In this document: in pieces, positions 53,200 through 63,660 of the stretch
Position numbering within the stretch: position 1 is the first letter of the stretch
How the letters are laid out: each line of letters opens with the position of its first letter
Assembly (NCBI RefSeq): GCF_027596085.1
Contig: NC_072457.1
Coordinates: 28,069,331 to 28,133,330 of the forward strand
DNA length: 64,000 nt
Reading direction: 5' to 3'
Origin: Anoplopoma fimbria
Taxonomy: Eukaryota; Chordata; Actinopteri; Perciformes; Anoplopomatidae
Position numbers and translations under genes: made by a program
Notes under the pieces: model-generated
Seen by the model: only the letters and a program-made list of their open reading frames with translations
Told to the model about the DNA's origin: nothing
Databases searched by the model: none

Positions 53200-53587
53200 C
53201 CAGGAGCATCAAAAGCCCGAAATGATCATGGACTATAATGCCACAAAAGGAGGGGTGGACAACCTCGATAAGCTGGTGACAGCTTACAGCTGCAAAAGGA
53301 AGACCCTACGATGGCCTCTGGTGATATTTTTTGATATGTTGGATATCTCCGCATACAACGCCTTCGTCATTTGGAGAGCCCAAAGCCCAGAGTGGAATAG
53401 GGGAAAGCTGCAGAAGAGGCGTCTCTTTCTCGAGGAATTGGGGAAAACGTTGGTGAGACCTCACATTGCAAGGAGACAAAATCTTCCAAGAACTCCAGTC
53501 TCTGCAGCCATTGTGAGGAGGATTCAGGAGGAACATGATGGTGCCACATCCTGCCAAATTACAGAACCACCATCTGCAGAGCCTGAG
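53186..53587 (+). pseudogene. piggyBac transposase, C-terminal part of the catalytic region
   Basis: This frame differs from the N-terminal part. It contains KPEMIMDYNATKGGVDNLDK followed by YSCKRKTLRWPLVIFFDMLD and an SAYNAFVIW motif. These are the conserved segment around the third catalytic Asp of piggyBac transposases (GGVDNLD), then the insertion/second dimerisation area. There is no ATG at the beginning, because the upstream part is deleted. The segment ends in a canonical donor (cctgag|gtaagt) at 53587/53588 with phase 0. Confidence 0.88.
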
Positions 53588-53675
53588 GTAAGTGCGTGAT
53601 GAGGTTGTAGTATAATAATTCATGTTTCTGAGATGAGGAGTGTTAGTAAATATCCTTATCTTTTCATTATTCTAG
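53588..53675 (+). other. Intron of the piggyBac transposase (88 bp)
   Basis: It starts with GTAAGT at 53588 and ends with a pyrimidine-rich acceptor attattctag at 53675. Joining the flanks continues the reading frame in phase 0 into the Cys-rich domain. An unspliced transcript would stop after three codons. Confidence 0.75.
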
Positions 53676-53819
53676 ATTGTGGCCGGCAGCACCAAAAAGA
53701 AACGCTGTGAAGCGTGTGGACCCATGATGGACAGAAAAACCCAATATACATGCAAGCAGTGCAAAAAATACATATGCAATGCACATACAGTGAGACTCTG
53801 CCCCTCATGTGTGGTATAG
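53676..53819 (+). pseudogene. piggyBac transposase, C-terminal cysteine-rich domain
   Basis: Translation gives a 47-residue tail with the pattern C-x2-C, C-x2-C, C-x2-H and C-x2-C (CEAC, CKQC, CNAH, CPSC). This cross-brace zinc-binding Cys-rich domain follows the catalytic core in piggyBac family transposases and binds the terminal repeats. The stop is at 53817-53819. AATAAA-type signals follow at about 53949-53965. Confidence 0.88.
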
Positions 53820-55586
53820 TCTGATATAAGTATAATTGCCATGTTCAAATGCCTTAATTTGTTGTTCAGACAGATGTTATTGAGTATGTTTATGTTTATG
53901 TTTCCCAGTTATGCCTGTTTATGATGCATTTCCTTATTTTGTTACATTTTAATAAAAAAATAAAGAAAAACGAGTGGCACCTCTTTTCATAAATGTGATT
54001 TAACAAAGGGAAAGGGAACAAATTTAACATATGTGTTGTTTATATTTCTTGCAATTTGGTTGAAGTAACCATCTGGTGAGTATTTAAAAAAAAAAAGATT
54101 ATATTAAAATGATTATGTTGAATTAAAAGGCAATGGGTCCACCAGACCCAGCAGCACCTCCTGTGTAACAGAAATACGAACACCCTATGAGGGTTAAACA
54201 CGAAACAAACGCAAAAGGGAGCACATAAATTAAAAGTTGTTCTTCTACTGTCAATTCAAATCTCTTTTTTGTATTATAATTGTCATTTATCTCATCTGCA
54301 GACTTTAGCAGCCCAAAGCTCAATCACTTATTCAACACAACAGAGTAAACATGATAAATGCCTCGGTGTAGGCTTCTTTCATTTACCAACACACACAGTC
54401 TGATGTAACCATCCCTTGTGTGTCAGATCTCGGTAACTGGAAAACGCTCCCCCTCACAGTACAGCAGCTTCATTAAGAGCTTCAGTTCTTGTTTGAATAT
54501 AAGGCAGATGAAACTGTAACCTTAACATCACACAGACGTCTGTTTTGAGCGATAAGACAAACCAATGGTCCCGTTGGAACAGTTGTTGGAGCTTTACCAT
54601 TAGCATGCTCAAAGCCTTTAGATCAATATCACGCTGTTGTCGATCAGGGTAGTGAGAAGGACTATGGTTTCCTCATCGGGCAGGTTTGGTGTACTATTTT
54701 CAGGCTTCAAACTTCAATAATATTTTTCATATAAAAAGTGGATCACATGACAACAGATTATGTTAAAGATGTCGCTCTTAGTGACGAACCAACTGAGAAT
54801 AACCCGACTCTGGAGCTCCATTTAGCTCCACCGAGCATTTTAGCGTCGTGTTTTACTTTTTCTGACTAACTGTATGCTACCTGACAAGAACCAAACAACT
54901 GACACATTTGGTGACTAGACCAAAACAGAGCAAAATGGAGTGTGAATATTTGACTTAATTCACCAGGTCAAATCCAAATGACCCCTGTACTAGTGTACAA
55001 ATGCAGCCAGAAGTAAGTGACAGAGCAACTCCTTTGGACATGTACAACAGGTATTAACATACTGCAGGTGCTGGAAAATACATCCTGTTCCAACTAATTA
55101 GTGACTAAGTAAGCAACGATTTAAAACACATCTTTATTAATATTTTATTTATTAAAACCCAAACTGATCTGCTTCTTCAGGACCCTGTGGGTGTGGTGAG
55201 ATGAAACTTGATTGACAGTGGCCTTGCAAAAAATGAACAATCCTGCAAGTGTCGGCCCCATTTTAAATTGCATATATTTCTTAAATTCGATTGGTGCACG
55301 GTATGTTACATCACTTTTTTCCAACAGAGCCTCTCCAACTTCAAACCGAACACGATCAGATTATTTTGTGTTAATGTGGAGAACCATCACTCATTATAAA
55401 AAGCTGGTTAAGAAAATTAATTTTCAGGTTTTTTTAAGAGATAATTATGGAATATCTCAATGGGCAATGGTGGCAAGACACCCGTCTGCTTTGTGTGTGT
55501 GACAGTCAGAGGATAATTCAAGACAAAATAAAAAGTGGACTTGGATGAAAATTGGAGCAATAGTACAGAATTAGGTCCCACTGTCC

Positions 55587-56051
55587 TGAAGTGCAGCAAC
55601 AGTAGCTTATTCTAGAAAGCTCCTTGTATTCTGAGTCTCACCACCAGAGCTTGTTGTATGTTAATGTGTTTTTCATAAATGTGTTACTTAAATGAAAAAA
55701 GCAACCATGTAGAAAAATATTTTATTCATGCAAGTTTCGGGCACAACCTCTACAGACATATAGCACTTTTATTTACATTTTATTTTTATAAATTGTATTT
55801 CAAATAGCAAGTCTAATATTATCATTATCGTGGGCAAATGTCCCATCATACAGTTTAAATCCTTCAATATACTGAAGGACATGTAACACTGGATATAATG
55901 GGGGGTGAGTGGGCTTGCACTAAACAAGGATGAATGGGGTGATGCAGCCCTGACACATAACCTTTGGAGGCCTGTGATTGGCTGATTCAGTGCTTGAGGG
56001 AGAGCATTCTTGGTAGACATCACTTTAGTCCTTATTTTAAAACACACTTTA
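55587..56051. other. No recognised gene
   Basis: Unique sequence following the duplicated block. No exon is supported. Confidence 0.4.
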
Positions 56052-56084
56052 AAACCTGTGACTCAGTACCTGAGTCACAGGTTT
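56052..56084. repeat. Perfect 15-bp hairpin, 3-nt loop
   Basis: Arms AAACCTGTGACTCAG (56052-56066) and CTGAGTCACAGGTTT (56070-56084) are separated by TAC. Confidence 0.93.
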
Positions 56085-56828
56085 AGATTTAGCTGTAAGT
56101 TTATTTTAGCTCTTCCGAGCAAAAGCCTCGGTCATATTTCTACAAAGAATTTCTTGACTCATGAGTTTAAGATTATTTTTAGGAAAAGAACAATATGGAA
56201 ACCAAACCCAACAGAGAGTTGTTCTTTGGGGACTGTAGTGGCATCTTTATAGTAGCTCTGAGCATTGGGAGTGAACAGCTCCACAGTTAGCTGCAAAGTA
56301 GCGAGAACAAATGCAGGCACCAACCAAGCAGGAGGCAGGCCTCTGAAATCACACCAGCTCCACCACCCAGCTGTCACTTACAGCTGGGAGGCAGAGAAGG
56401 AGAGGTTAATGTTTCTATTAGATTTCAGTTGGGATGCAACTAGTGGGGCGTAAAATGGAAATAATCTTTCCTAAGTTAAAAATAATTCTATGGTGATGTT
56501 TGAATTAGTTAAAAGGTGCTTGAGGCCATATTACATCATGGGACCCAGGATTCTTGGCTACTCCCCTTAGATAAAAGTTTAGGACTACAATGAAACACAA
56601 TAATCCGATTAACATTGAAACCACTGCGAATGAATTTGAACGTTTCCCCCAAAAAATATTTTAATATGCAGTCCAATGTGATAATGATATAATCAAAGTT
56701 ATGTAATTCAAGTAAAGTGTGTTAAAGCAATATGGACTGATCTATTTAAAGGGATAAACCTGCAACTACTAAACACCAAGGGAGTTCGGCCATTGGCCTA
56801 ATAACCCTTCCAGATGGTGATGGTCTAG

Positions 56829-56832
<4 letters not shown>
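56085..56832. other. No recognised gene or repeat
   Basis: AT-rich unassigned sequence leading up to the TG tract. Confidence 0.4.

Positions 56833-56917
<85 letters not shown>
56833..56917. repeat. (TG)n microsatellite abutting a fold-back element
   Basis: This pure TG tract of about 84 bp ends six bases before the left arm of the inverted-repeat element at 56923. Confidence 0.96.
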
Positions 56918-56918
<1 letters not shown>

Positions 56919-56922
56919 CCTT

Positions 56923-57321
56923 GGTATGAGAGGCCGTCTAGGCCATAATTCATACTTGGTCTTACATACAATGCCAAAATCTCACATGCACACCACCAAA
57001 CTCTTTCACACATATTACTATGCACTTTTACATGCACAATCATACTCTCTCACACACACTACTATACTCTCTCACACACAACTGTAAAAGAGAATAGTAG
57101 TGTGTGTATTAGAGTATGATGGTGCATTTAAGAGAGTGTTTTTGTGTGTGTTAGAGAGAATAGTCATTTATGTATGAGAGTATGACAGTAAATGAAGGAG
57201 AGTATGACAGTACATTTAAGAAGGTATGGTAATGTGTGTGAAAGAGTATAGTGTTTGTGTGAGATTATGTCATTGTATGTAAAACCACGTATGAATTATG
57301 GCCTAGACGGCCTCTCATACC
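56923..57321. mobile_element. Fold-back (MITE-like) element, about 399 bp
   Basis: Left arm 56923-56969 and right arm 57275-57321 are inverted copies with 45 of 47 matches. The outermost 33 bp (56923-56955 and 57289-57321, beginning GGTATGAGAGGCC) match perfectly. The interior also folds back imperfectly: actctctcacacacactact on the left pairs with the agtagtgtgtgtattagagt region on the right, around a centre near 57090. It has no coding capacity. The superfamily is not determined because no clear target duplication is visible, the left flank being a TG tract. Confidence 0.85.
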
Positions 57322-57355
57322 TTGGAGGCCAAATACTACTGCTGGTCTCTGCCTT

Positions 57356-57720
57356 GTAAGATAATCCTTTTATTAGTCCCGCAGCGGGGAAATTTGCAGA
57401 CTTACAACAGCGTAGAGTAAAGTGCACACAAGAGACATAGTAGAAGAAGACAAGCTAAAAATAAAAAATAAAGAAATAAAAAATAAAAGTAAAATAAAAC
57501 AAGTATTTATAAATAAGCAATAAAAAACAGTAGAAAAACAGTAGAAAAAAACAAAAAAACAACAATAACTGAAATATTATATTTACAGACAGAGAAAAAA
57601 AACAACAACAACTATTTTAACTATTTTTAACTTTCTTAACTATTATTGCACAGTGTAGTGTATTGCACAGGTTATTATTGTCATGTGGTCATGTGGTCTG
57701 CTGGGAGCAGAGCTGGTTGT
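57356..57720. repeat. Teleost dispersed repeat upstream of xylt1, A-rich
   Basis: It begins taagataatccttttattag followed by tcccgcagcggggaaattt, a start I recall as typical of a high-copy fish repeat. It continues as an A-rich stretch and ends with 'attgcacagtgtagtgtattgcacagg' character sequence near 57675 and a tgctgggagcag block near 57705. The end is about 280 bp from the xylt1 start codon. Confidence 0.55.
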
Positions 57721-57998
57721 GCATATCAAGCATGGCAAGTACGACATCTGCAAGTATATTGTCATCATCAGACTCCACCTCTTGGAAGGATGGAGATGTA
57801 CTGTCGAGAGAGAGAGAGAGAGAGAGACAGCAGCCTGGTGCATCACAAGACATTTCCTACCACACGGTGGCCCTGTGCCTCTCTCTCCTCCCCGATGCTC
57901 CTCCTCTCCTCCTCCTCCTCCTCCTCCTCCTCCTCTCCTCCCGTCTCGCTGCGCAGCTCCACAGACGCTCCTCCAGCTCCGTGCGGCTCTCTGTGAAG
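57721..57998 (+). promoter_or_regulatory. Putative xylt1 promoter / 5' untranslated region
   Basis: This region directly precedes the start codon. It holds a (GA)n tract at about 57806-57828 and a (CTC)n pyrimidine-rich tract at about 57895-57950. CpG density rises from about 57945 on into the exon, consistent with a CpG-island promoter without an obvious TATA box. The transcription start cannot be placed from sequence alone. Confidence 0.5.
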
Positions 57999-58277
57999 AT
58001 GGTTGTCGGTTTGTGTGCTCGCAGGTTGGCCCGTCGGTCTCGGTCCGCCCTGATCGTCGCCCTCACGGTTCTGCTGGTCCAGACGCTGATCGTGTGGAAC
58101 TTCAGCAGCCTGGACTCCGGAGAAGACAGGGAGAACGGAGGCTCCAGCGTGCGGGAGAAGAGGGACCGGGTCGCGGGCAACAAAGCAGCTGGCAGCGACT
58201 ATTTCCAGCACGGGGTCCAGAGGCATCTCCCTCCTCCTCCGCCGGGGAAGGGGACGTCTCGACACATACAGCAGCCG
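57999..58277 (+). CDS. xylt1: Protein xylosyltransferase 1, first coding exon (partial)
   Basis: The enzyme transfers xylose from UDP-xylose to serine of proteoglycan core proteins in the Golgi, the first step of chondroitin and heparan sulfate chain assembly. The exon encodes 93 residues, 57999-58277, ending in phase 0 at a donor (cagccg|gtaaga). It starts with a short basic cytosolic tail ([15 protein letters not shown]), then a single signal-anchor helix at about residues 17-34 ([17 protein letters not shown]), then the conserved NFSSLDSG and a polar, proline-rich stem. This closely follows the N-terminus of vertebrate XYLT1 as I recall it, including [19 protein letters not shown] and the length of the tail. 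The catalytic domains lie in later exons outside the window. I chose this ATG because it begins the conserved block; the open frame upstream in phase has no similarity. Confidence 0.93.
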
Positions 58278-60574
58278 GTAAGACAGATGATGTATTCATA
58301 TATCCATGCAAAAAAAAAAAAAAAAAAAAAAAGAAAAAAACCCAAAAACTGTCTCGCCAGGGGATGAAACCCCAAAGAGGTTGGCAGACAGGTCAGAACA
58401 TCTCCAGATTGCGCATTTTTTTTGGGAAAAAAAAAAAAAAAAAAAAAAAAAAGCACATCTCAGGGCCTCTGAATGAATGAATGTTTTTGACTGTGTGTCA
58501 GGAAACGATAGGATGTCTAAAGCAAGAGAGATGCAAGAGAGCCCCTGGTTGTACTCCGAGCATCCTCAGCTGGATGCTCGGAGAGGACAGGAGCCACATT
58601 GCACCGTTTGAATGCCAAAAGCTAGAGTATGAAATCTGAACTCAGTGTGTAGTTCACTCCTGGGGCAAAAATGATAGCACAACAGGGCAAATCCTTCCAA
58701 GAGATAGTAGCTGAAGGGGGTGGGGGGGTGCATGAAGAGCAGAGTCACTGACTGGGGTTGAAGCCCATTGCCTGTCACGGTCTATTTGGTATTTAAAGTC
58801 AAATACAGTAGCTGCATGGCTCAGCAGCACTGACTGAGAGAGGCCAAATTGGAACATAACCTAATTTAGCAGAGTTGTTTTTTGATGAGTGTACAAAGAT
58901 CAGAGTCATCTTGTTGTTTGTGAAAGCACAAAGGGCTTTATTGCTAGTGGCAGCATGAGACACACAGGTCAAGACAGATAGTGATCGTGGAGCCAGAGCC
59001 AAACATACAGACCGGCATAATGAATACGCTGAGTTAAAGATAGCCTGTGGAACTGTGTCCGTTCAGAAGCAGAGGAGCTAATGGCATGTTTTAACGTTGG
59101 ACATTTAGGAATCGGCTCCCAAAAGCTCCCAAAACGTGTATTTGTAGACTCCACGACTGGTCTCCGTGCCCTGGAGGATGCACACCAAGCGGCTCTGTAT
59201 TTGTACGGGGGGGGCTTCTGTGCAGCACGTGATTCATTTTACAAATCTGATCCATGCAATTAAAATTCTCTCAAAATGTAGCTTCTTGCTCGCGTGGTTG
59301 CTCAAGCACTTATGCTGCCCTAAAGAAATTGGACGCAGTTGTTCCTGGCAAGCGTGCAGCGCTTTCCCCCTCACAAAGCTGCCAGCCATTCAAGTAGAGC
59401 CGACTCCTCAGCCACCGTGCAACCAGTAGATAACCGGCTTTGATGTAGCATGATACACTGTGGCCTCCGCGCTCTGTCAGTCACTCGGAGCCGTGCACTG
59501 TATCATCTGTCTCCTCCGCACATTTTACAGTGACTCACTTGCTTCATCTGGTAGGCCTGTTTGTCCCACCTGCCGGCATCTCCACAGCGCAAAGTCGTGC
59601 TTAGTGCGGGTAACGTTTCTATTCCTCGACAGTCGGAGAATCCTCTAAAGAAATATCACCGTAATATCCCTGTAATAGTCCTGCAGGGACTCATTAGTGA
59701 GTTTACATTAGAACACTTTGGGGTATCGTTTTCATTTGCTGTATGTGATCGCTGCAATATTCCTATAAGGATTGTACATAAAATAAATTAGTAATGCAGT
59801 GACATAACTGGAGCCGGGGATCAGTTGTGTCAGAACCTATTCACGCTGCGTCAACACCGGTTTGTCTAAATGTGTTTCACTGTTAAAAACACACAGTGGA
59901 TCTGCACTCGTGACCTTTTAAAGAAGGGCTTTCATCTCCCCCCTCGTCGCCTAGAGGCACTTCACACAGTCCTGTATGCCAGTCAGTCCCACCAGTCAGT
60001 CAGCTCGCCGGCTGCCTGTCAGACTGTCAACCAGCTCCATGCAGCTCTGTGGCCCTCCGGACTCGTCACATCCAACGGATCGCCCTGGGCAACGTGCATT
60101 CCCCTCAAATGGTTAATCACTGTATTTGCATTCTTTCTACCCCATTTCGGGTGGTGTGTGTGTGTGTTTGTGCATTTCTGTGTTTGTGTGTGTGGCTTGG
60201 CAAGGCAGAGTTGTCCAGCCTTAGGGTGACGAATAAGCGCCAACTGATCCTATATGAGGCACCACGCCTGAGAGAGGGGAGAGCAGCACTTTGATCTAGA
60301 ATAGAAGGAGCCAGAAGCTACACTATGACAATGGCAGAATTTCTATGTAATGACTTGTTTTTGGATGGAATCATTATGCATAGCTTCGGATGTGTCATCC
60401 CGGCAGACAGGGGCTACAGTTGTCATTAGTGGTCTCCTGTTGTGTCTCTTGAGGGAAACGCTGTCAGAGAGCGAAGATGTTCAACAGACACCACAGCTTG
60501 TTGTTCACATTTCCACATGCCTTGTGTATCTGGATATAAGTGCATGAATGACATTATGTTAGCTGTGATTGATG
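58278..60574 (+). other. xylt1 intron 1, 5' part
   Basis: It opens with GTAAGA at 58278. Poly-A runs occur at about 58309-58332 and 58427-58452. A perfect 12-bp hairpin (CTCCGAGCATCC at 58554-58565 and its inverse at 58572-58583, loop TCAGCT) lies at 58554-58583. A short GT-rich stretch is near 60152-60192. I see no exon resembling the second coding exon of xylt1. Confidence 0.6.
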
Positions 60575-60914
60575 AAGGGACAGTTCATCCCGAAAACCTG
60601 AATACATATTTTCCTCTTACCTGTAGTGATATCCATCAATCTTGATTGTTTTGGTGCGAGTTGGCTTTAGTTTTGGAGATATGTGCCTTCTCTGCAAATA
60701 TAAATATGGACTATATGGCACTCTGATTCTGGTGCTTAAAACGCCAAAAAAAAACTAAACAGTGATAACTCTTTTCAGAAATTAAACTCCCTTTACTCAA
60801 GATTATCCACAGGCCTTGTCGGCAGCAGTTTCTTGTGAATGAAGGTTTTGGATTTTTTAATCTACAGGTAATAGGAAAAATATGTATCTATGATTTTGGA
60901 GTGAACTGTCCCTT
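60575..60914. mobile_element. MITE-like repeat with AAGGGACAGTTCA inverted ends
   Basis: The left end AAGGGACAGTTCA (60575-60587) is repeated inverted as TGAACTGTCCCTT (60902-60914), and similarity continues a few bases inward. Interior blocks (cctcttacctgtagtgatat, 'gattatccacaggccttgt') match a high-copy fish repeat I recall. It is non-coding, and the target duplication is unclear. Confidence 0.65.
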
Positions 60915-62280
60915 TAAGTCTGGGCTGTACCTGTCGCAGATTCCCCATCACAAATGTCTACACTTCTTAATTAGTCTGTCTTGTTTTTGCCTGACATCGG
61001 TTTATTACAGCAGATATAGCATCACAATTATTACTAATAGGTGCTTATTAAGGCGGTCCTGGTTACGAGGGTGAAAAACGGTTAACATGCCAGAATTACA
61101 GCAACCTTCTTCCAGCAGAAGGCTGAGTCAGACTTTTTTGAAAAATGTCTGGCTCCAAGCTTCACATCTGGTCATCAGTGGTTTCTTTCCATCTGCCGCT
61201 GGTAGTCATATACTGTCATGATCCCCGTGTGCTCCGCGGGTGTCCAGCTCCCACATGTTGTAAAGAGTTTTCCTGTTAGTCATGGTAATGTAACTTTACC
61301 TCTGAAATACACTTTTTCCATTGCACTGGGTGCTCCTAATGGTTTCCTATGGCAAAGATTACAATCCATCTGAGAACGCACATTTACCACAGGTTTTTCT
61401 ACACATTTCCACAGTTTAGTGATACATGCATGACATACTGAACCACAAAATATCATACATGATATTGTATTATACAGATGTTCACCTCAATTATTTTCAC
61501 ACAGTGGCTCACTTGATTTTGTCGCGCTTCAGATGCAAAGAAATGGTGCCAGCAGATATTTGACTCGAACAGTTTGACACTGACACAGTTAAACACTGAA
61601 TTAAGAGAAGCTAAAAGTGGAGGAAATCCTCTTTTTGGGGTTGCTAAATGTGACCGTGAATAGCCTGATAATAATGTTCCTATATAACTTTAGAAAGCAT
61701 TTATTCTTATATGGTGCTGGCAACTTATTCTAACCGCAATCAAAGTCTTTGAAACTGTTATCTGGATTGAATTAGAATATATGAGCTCTTAGACGAAGAA
61801 TTACCATTAATAGGATTGAAAATGAAACTTTGCAAAAATGCTTCGGTCATGCTGGGATTCTTTCTGTTTTCTGTTTTCAATCATCTACAGTACAAGTAAC
61901 AATGCACTGTACATATGTTTTTCATTTGTGAGCTTTTTCTGAAATCCTTTGTTGCTACCAGTTTTGTTTCTCCAACCACCACAACCACAATGTGATTCAT
62001 CCCACAGCGTCCATGCTCACAGTGCTGACTCACACAAACACCCAAAGTCTTGTACTGTATTGTTGCTTACGTACTGTAGATGCAGGGAAGCGGCTCCACA
62101 CAAACACACCCACGTACACATTTATAGTTACACACATGACACATGCTCCAATTTCCTTTTCCCCAGTTTGAACCTGGGCATAAATCTTGCTTTGGTTTGT
62201 CATGATCCGTTCGAATTCCAATTTCTAGTTTATCGAAAATGTGTCCACATGAACTTCCATACTCATGATGTGCAGTATGT
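60915..62280 (+). other. xylt1 intron 1, unassigned part
   Basis: AT-rich sequence without an identifiable exon or repeat. Confidence 0.45.
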
Positions 62281-62295
62281 ACATATATATATATA

Positions 62296-62838
62296 CAGTA
62301 CCAGTCAAAAGTTTGGACACACCTTCTCATTCAACTACTTTGAAGAATCTAAAATATAAAACATATTCTGGTTTGTTGAGCATTTGTTTGTTTACCACAT
62401 AATTCCATATTCAATTCAATTCAATTCAGTTTATTTTGTATAGCCCAGAATCACAAATTACAAATTTGCCTCAGAGGGCTTTACTATCTGTACACGTTAC
62501 ATCCTCTGTCCTTCCCTCACATCGGCACAGGAAAAACTCCCCTAAAAAACCCCTTTAACAGGGAGAAAAAAGGAAGAAACCTCTGGGAGAACGACAGAGG
62601 AGGGATCCTTCTCCCAGGATGGACAGAATGCAATAGATGTCATGTGTACAGAATGAACAGCATAACAGAGATACAACACATTCAATGTATATGACATAAA
62701 TCATTCATATAATAAGACTATATGTGTTCCTTCATAGTTTGGATGTCTTCAATATTAATCTACAATGTAGAAAAAAATAAAAATAAAAATAAATAAAAAC
62801 CATTGAATGAGAAGGTGTGTCCAAACTTTTGACTGGTA

Positions 62839-62841
<3 letters not shown>
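62296..62841. mobile_element. Tc1/mariner-like MITE with perfect 39-bp TIRs, split by an insertion
   Basis: TIRs at 62296-62334 and 62803-62841 are exact inverse copies over 39 bp, beginning CAGTACCAGTCAAAAGTTTG. Both ends are flanked by TA, the Tc1/mariner target duplication, within TA-rich sequence. Without the internal insertion (62411-62719) the element would be about 237 bp and has no coding capacity. I recall this terminal repeat from widespread vertebrate Tc1-like non-autonomous elements, but have not searched. Confidence 0.9.
62411..62719. mobile_element. Dispersed repeat inserted inside the Tc1-like MITE
   Basis: It begins with a tandem ttcaa/tcaat stretch (TCAATTCAATTCAATTCAG), followed by 'tttgtatagcccagaatcac', 'gcctcagagggctttac', 'aggaaaaactccc' and 'gaagaaacctctgggag'. 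This is the order of a very common percomorph repeat. MITE sequence resumes at about 62720 (atatgtgttccttcatag). ATAT on both sides may be a short target duplication. Confidence 0.75.

Positions 62842-62885
<44 letters not shown>
62842..62885. repeat. (TA)n microsatellite beside the MITE end
   Basis: About 22 TA units directly follow the right TIR. A shorter TA run precedes the left TIR at 62284-62295, which suggests expansion next to the TA target duplication. Confidence 0.93.
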
Positions 62886-62891
<6 letters not shown>

Positions 62892-63076
62892 AGCACAACA
62901 GGCCTGTCTTGTACTCGCGAGGGGCTTTCATAAAGTGCACTGTCACTGTTATCTATTGTATTATGCATCCTGCTGCCTGCAGAAGTATGTGGCAATTGTT
63001 GCAATGCGTCGTGCTGAACTATAGTGACAACAAACTTTTTTTGATAAGTAATGTGAGGAAGTATCTTGGATTCAAC

Positions 63077-63366
63077 ACATTACATTACATTACAGTCATT
63101 TAGCAGACGCTTTTATCCAAAGCGACTTACAGTCAGTAGTATATTACATATCATTCACCCATTCACACACTGATGACAGGCTACCATCAAGGTGCCACCA
63201 TCAGACTCTAACTAACATTCATGCAACATCCAGTCCACACCGATGGCAAGCCTTCAGGAGCAACTTGGGGTTAAGTATCTTGCCCAAGGACACATCGACT
63301 GCCGAAGCCGGGTATCGAACCACCGACCCTCTGATTGGAGAACTACCCACTACGCCACAGCCGCCC
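63077..63366 (-). mobile_element. tRNA-derived SINE, minus orientation
   Basis: Read on the minus strand, the head is near 63366, with an A box (TGGCGTAGTGGG at 63346-63357) and a B box (GGTTCGATACC at 63311-63321), the RNA polymerase III promoter elements of a tRNA. The body ends in gtcgctttggataaaagcgt followed by ctgctaaatga and a short tgtaa/atgta tandem tail (63077-63095). That tail is a 3' end of the type shared with L2/CR1-group LINEs. It is a retroposon, not a tRNA gene. Confidence 0.85.
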
Positions 63367-63519
63367 AACACAATAGATAACTTGACAGTTACATTAACAG
63401 CATCAATTCTACATTAGTGTAAAGTTACATGGTTGTACATGTGTGTTGTGTTCAAATTCATTTGAACTTTTTTATGTGTTGGTTCATATTAATTTAAACT
63501 TTGGCATTATTTTGGTTTT

Positions 63520-63660
63520 ATTCGACAGATGACAGCATAGAGGCAGACTGGAAAAGGGTGGGAGAGAACGGGTTATAACAAAGGTCTGAAAGGCGGAATC
63601 AAACCCACGGCATTGCGGTTACATGTCATATGCTGTAACCATTGGGCTAACGACAGCCCT
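63520..63660 (-). mobile_element. Second tRNA-derived SINE, minus orientation
   Basis: On the minus strand the head has an A box (TAGCCCAATGG at 63639-63649) and a B box (GGTTTGATTCC at 63595-63605), spaced as in tRNA genes. A pyrimidine-rich body (ttctctcccacccttttcc) follows to about 63520. It has the same orientation as the preceding SINE but a different body, so it is a different family. Confidence 0.7.

Noticed and set aside
57057..57240. Possible CRISPR-like or tandem array of 'gagagtatgacagta' units
   Set aside because: The units are irregular and palindromic with the other half of the fold-back element, and there are no uniform spacers.
57683..58480. A 265-codon frame over the xylt1 exon in another phase, and minus-strand frames of 108-140 codons
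   Set aside because: They overlap the well-supported xylt1 frame, are driven by GC-rich and poly-A sequence, and show no conserved motif.
63295..63660. Possible tRNA genes
   Set aside because: A and B boxes are present, but the anticodon and acceptor stems are not, and each head continues into a SINE body.
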